DNA of 64,000 nt from Antrodiella citrinella. Its lineage: Eukaryota > Basidiomycota > Agaricomycetes > Polyporales > Steccherinaceae. The translations under genes and the position numbers were made by a program. The notes beneath the pieces were generated by a model that was not told the DNA's origin, searched no databases, and saw only the letters and a program-made list of their open reading frames with translations. Every line of letters starts with the position of its first letter. The first letter of the stretch is position 1. Below, piece by piece: positions 61,260-64,000 of this stretch. Location of the stretch: contig SGPM01000127.1 in the NCBI GenBank assembly GCA_004802725.1, positions 1 through 64,000 on the forward strand. The letters are read 5' to 3'.

Positions 61260-63213
61260 ATGGACCTACTTCTGCTGAGTATCGGAGGTGTATTCCTCTT
61301 GTGCACAGTCGCCTACCTAGCTTGCACCGCCCGCATCGAAGCTATACGTGTCGAAAATCGTGTCCGTCGGAAAGCATTTTTTGAGAAGCTTGGGGTGATA
61401 GACCAGAAGTCGAAGAGGATAGTAGGCTTCTTTCATCCGTACTGGTAAGCACCGTCTGGTCGTGGTCATCCGTTCGGTGTCTGATCTCACCAAGCAACGA
61501 AGTAACGCAGGTGGCGGAGGAGAACGGGTGTTATGGGGTGCAATAGCGTTTATGCAGCGCACTCAGCCAGATGTCCTGAGTGTTGTGTACACGGGGGACA
61601 CAGACGCGACGAAGGAGCAGATTCTGGCCAAAGTAAAGGTGCGTGTCATAGGCCATGCGATGTTACTCACTTAATTGACGTCTCTCGCAGGCTGGATTTG
61701 ATATAGAGTTGTCACCTTCTTCTGTGGACTTTGTGTACTTGAAGCGAAGATACCTCGTTGAAGACAAAACATGGCCTCGGTTCACAATGCTTGGGCAGAG
61801 TATTGGGTCCATGTTCTTGGCATGGGAAGCCATGTCTAAGCTCATACCTGATCTGTACATTGGTAAGTTCAGTGCTCTGCGTATATGCTCTTGCTGATCC
61901 GACTTTCAGACAGCATGGGATATGCTTTCACTTTCCACATCGTGAAGCTAGTTGGTGGTGTACCGATTGGAACATACACCCACTATCCGACCATTAGCAG
62001 AAATATGCTTGCCAGAGTCTCTTCTCGCCAACACTCTCATACGAACCCTGATTTTGTGGCCTCTTCCACAATTCGCAGTCAGGTAAAGCTGCTGTGCGTA
62101 ATCTTTTATACCATTACCATCACTATCGATGCTGAATCATTACACCCATGGACAGATACTACCGGTTGTTCATGTATTACTATTCGTACTCCCTCCGACA
62201 GGCTTCCTTCATCATGGTCAACTCGTCCTGGACAAAGGGACACATAGACTTTGCTTTGAGGCACAGAGATATGATCCTTGACGTGATTCACCTATGTACA
62301 CCGCTTGCCCTGATGACCTTTCCCGCCTTGCGAGACCCCACGCGCGTACCTCTATCGTCGGCGAGTGTCGTCTACCCGCCCTGTGACGCGCACGAGATGG
62401 CCCAATTCCCTCTCAAAGACCGTGAGCGTGTCATCCTCAGTCTTGCACAATTCCGGTACGTTCTTCTGCTGGCGATTGAGGATGACGCTCACCGGCTCAT
62501 AGTCCAGAGAAAGACCACCAGGCCCAGTTGTATGCTTTCCAAAAGCTTCTCAAGGACCATCCAGAATACTCGAGCGCTACACTGAGAATACGATTGGTGC
62601 TCATAGGAGGTAGTCGTAATGAAGGAGATGCTGCTCGTGTGGCCGGATTGAAGGAGCTGGCCAAGAAATTGGCTATCGACGTAAGTCATATCATTGACTC
62701 CTTTCACACCACTTATACTACGCCAGGACCAAACCGAGTTCATTGTCAATGCGTCGTATCCAGACGTGCTGAAATGGCTCTCCAGAGCCAGCATCGGTCT
62801 GAGCACGATGGTAGATGAACACTTTGGTATCAACGTCGTGGAACTCATGGTATACTTCGGTTTTGTGCTACAATACTACCTTGCTCATGCATCTGCAGGC
62901 TGCTGGTGTCATCCCAGTGACACACGCGTCCGGCGGCCCTTTGAACGATATCGTCGTGCCTTACAATGGCCAACCGACAGGTAGCGTGTTTCTAAACATC
63001 AACTTCGTTCGTGACTTACACATGATGCAAACAGGATACCATGCTACATCAACCGAGACTTTTGCTGGAGCGCTGCATGAAGCTTTCACTCTGTCCAAGA
63101 AAGAAGAGCTGGATATGAGGGTGCGCGCACGAACGTGGGCGGTACATCGATTCTCAGCGGAACAATTTGAGAAGGGCTGGGACGAGAGTGGATGGAAGAG
63201 CTGGTTGCGGTGA
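61260..63213 (+). CDS. ALG11: GDP-Man:Man3GlcNAc2-PP-dolichol alpha-1,2-mannosyltransferase
   Basis: ALG11 adds the fourth and fifth mannose to the lipid-linked oligosaccharide on the cytosolic ER face during N-glycan synthesis. It starts with a membrane anchor ([20 protein letters not shown]) and continues [10 protein letters not shown], the N-terminal glycine loop [15 protein letters not shown] and [19 protein letters not shown]. Next are [56 protein letters not shown] and THYPTIS, then [20 protein letters not shown]. The GT4 nucleotide-sugar part follows: [28 protein letters not shown] and the donor-binding [20 protein letters not shown], then [10 protein letters not shown]. It ends ESGWKSWLR at 63213. 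About ten exons with introns of 50-60 nt. Upstream lies the divergent DMAC1-like gene. Confidence 0.93.
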
Positions 63214-63640
63214 TCATATCGCTTTCGTTGATCAACGAGTTCAATAGGTGAAGAATAACATATTTTGTCCTCAGTCCTCGTCTAGTTATATACTTGAGTC
63301 GGCAGAGACAGGTCAGTTGAGTTCATCCAAAATGCAGTTTTCGAGCGGAGATGACGCGTCGGTGGCTGCGGCGTTAAAGACGCGGGTTTCCGCTAAATTT
63401 CGCTGTACATAGTTACCAACCCAGGATCATTTGCCTCCTCTGTGCATCCGACTGCGGTCCTCCTCGTCGCTGTCATTGACGCATCTCGCTACATCAAGGA
63501 TGGAATTTTAGAGACATATTGGTTTCTGGACAAGAAGTAACAAAGTCCGGAAGGGACGACGATAAAGGCAACGAAGGCAATGAGGATGATGAGGATGATA
63601 TCCGAGTGAGTGATGATTGTGCCATATACCGTGACATTGT
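63214..63640. other. Intergenic, no gene seen
   Basis: A 51-codon minus frame at 63489-63644 contains a hydrophobic segment (DIILIILIAFVAFIVVPSG). It overlaps the coding-like frame to its right and lacks other support, so it is not called. Confidence 0.4.
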
Positions 63641-63654
63641 TCATTGAACACGCG

Positions 63655-63906
63655 TGCGACCGCAAGGGTGATTTGGCCACCTTGTTGGATAGTGACACCG
63701 ATTGGCAGTCCAACGCAACTTTCTCGTACGAGAAGACGCACAAAGCTGCACAAAACCCTGCTCTACATTTCAAGGATATAGGAAGTATCAGTCTTCCACT
63801 CAGCGAGCGAGACGCGCTAGCCATCAAGAATCGCGCAACGAAAGCTTCATTTGAAGAGGGAGAACGCGCAAATGCCGGAAATGGCGCCAAGTTCTGGCAT
63901 GTGTAA
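63655..63906 (+). pseudogene. Fragment resembling a fungal 2OG-Fe(II) oxygenase-type protein
   Basis: A plus-strand frame reads GDLATLLDSDTDWQSNATFS, then YEKTHKAAQNPALHFKDIGS and SLPLSERDALAIKNRA, with FEEGERANAG near its end. The pattern, a short lead, then PLSERDA and a GER segment, resembles the N-terminal part of Agaricomycete proteins annotated as prolyl-hydroxylase-like 2OG oxygenases. The frame stops at 63906 where the family would continue. The remaining 94 nt of the window show no clear exon, and no start codon fits well. It may be a remnant or the 5' part of a gene that runs past the edge. Confidence 0.35.
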
Positions 63907-64000
63907 GCTCTTATTCTTACAGTAAGTCGAAGCCGTATCGCGCGTGAGTCATTGTAAAATCTGACGACTCTCCCATGATGCATCTGTCATCGTCCTCGTC

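Noticed and set aside
63489..63644. A 51-residue membrane peptide resembling PMP3-type proteins
   Set aside because: It has a single hydrophobic segment and none of the conserved Gly/Cys or Asn pattern of that family, and it overlaps another coding-like frame.

Overview
The window is nuclear DNA of a filamentous basidiomycete, most likely an Agaricomycete. Genes are close together on both strands. Nearly all are split by 45-80 nt GT..AG introns. The gene set is fungal: ROT1, SSR4, an SLP1-type SUN protein, GH131, S53 sedolisins, a PL4 rhamnogalacturonan lyase and F-box proteins. There is no bacterial, plasmid or phage signature, and I saw no rRNA, tRNA or CRISPR. The assembly is imperfect: single Ns are scattered near 23 kb and 35-39 kb, and a gap of about 280 nt lies inside thioredoxin reductase.

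Layout. 0.9-5.8 kb: ROT1 (ER folding and cell wall) and SSR4 (SWI/SNF-RSC subunit), both minus. 6.0-11.2 kb: two MetE-barrel-like genes in the same orientation; the second carries an in-frame TAG. 11.5-17.5 kb: a Ser/Thr kinase, a membrane-anchored aldo-keto reductase and a HIT hydrolase. 18-24 kb: a secreted acidic protein and a large unrecognised helical protein, followed by a decayed relative. 24.5-32.7 kb: two F-box genes flanking RPAP1 (RNA polymerase II assembly). 33-44 kb: glutathione synthetase, a GH131 glucanase and an S53 protease. This block was duplicated in tandem; in the second copy only the protease survives, preceded by relics of the other two genes. 44.8-51.7 kb: PRMT3, a broken short-chain dehydrogenase and a PL4 lyase. 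52.5-55.9 kb: a small nuclear-looking protein, thioredoxin reductase and a decayed kinase-like gene. 56-63.2 kb: V-ATPase subunit c, an SLP1-type SUN protein, a DMAC1-like membrane protein and ALG11. The right edge holds part of a 2OG-oxygenase-like reading frame.

How the genes relate. Most are unrelated housekeeping genes. The coherent theme is secretion: ROT1, SLP1 and ALG11 act in the ER, while GH131, the two sedolisins and PL4 are exported enzymes for polysaccharide and protein breakdown, each with a TATA-like box about 50-75 nt upstream of its ATG. Glutathione synthetase and thioredoxin reductase are redox genes. I found no convincing new multi-gene system. The most informative items are the eroded tandem duplication, three decaying genes and two or three unrecognised proteins.
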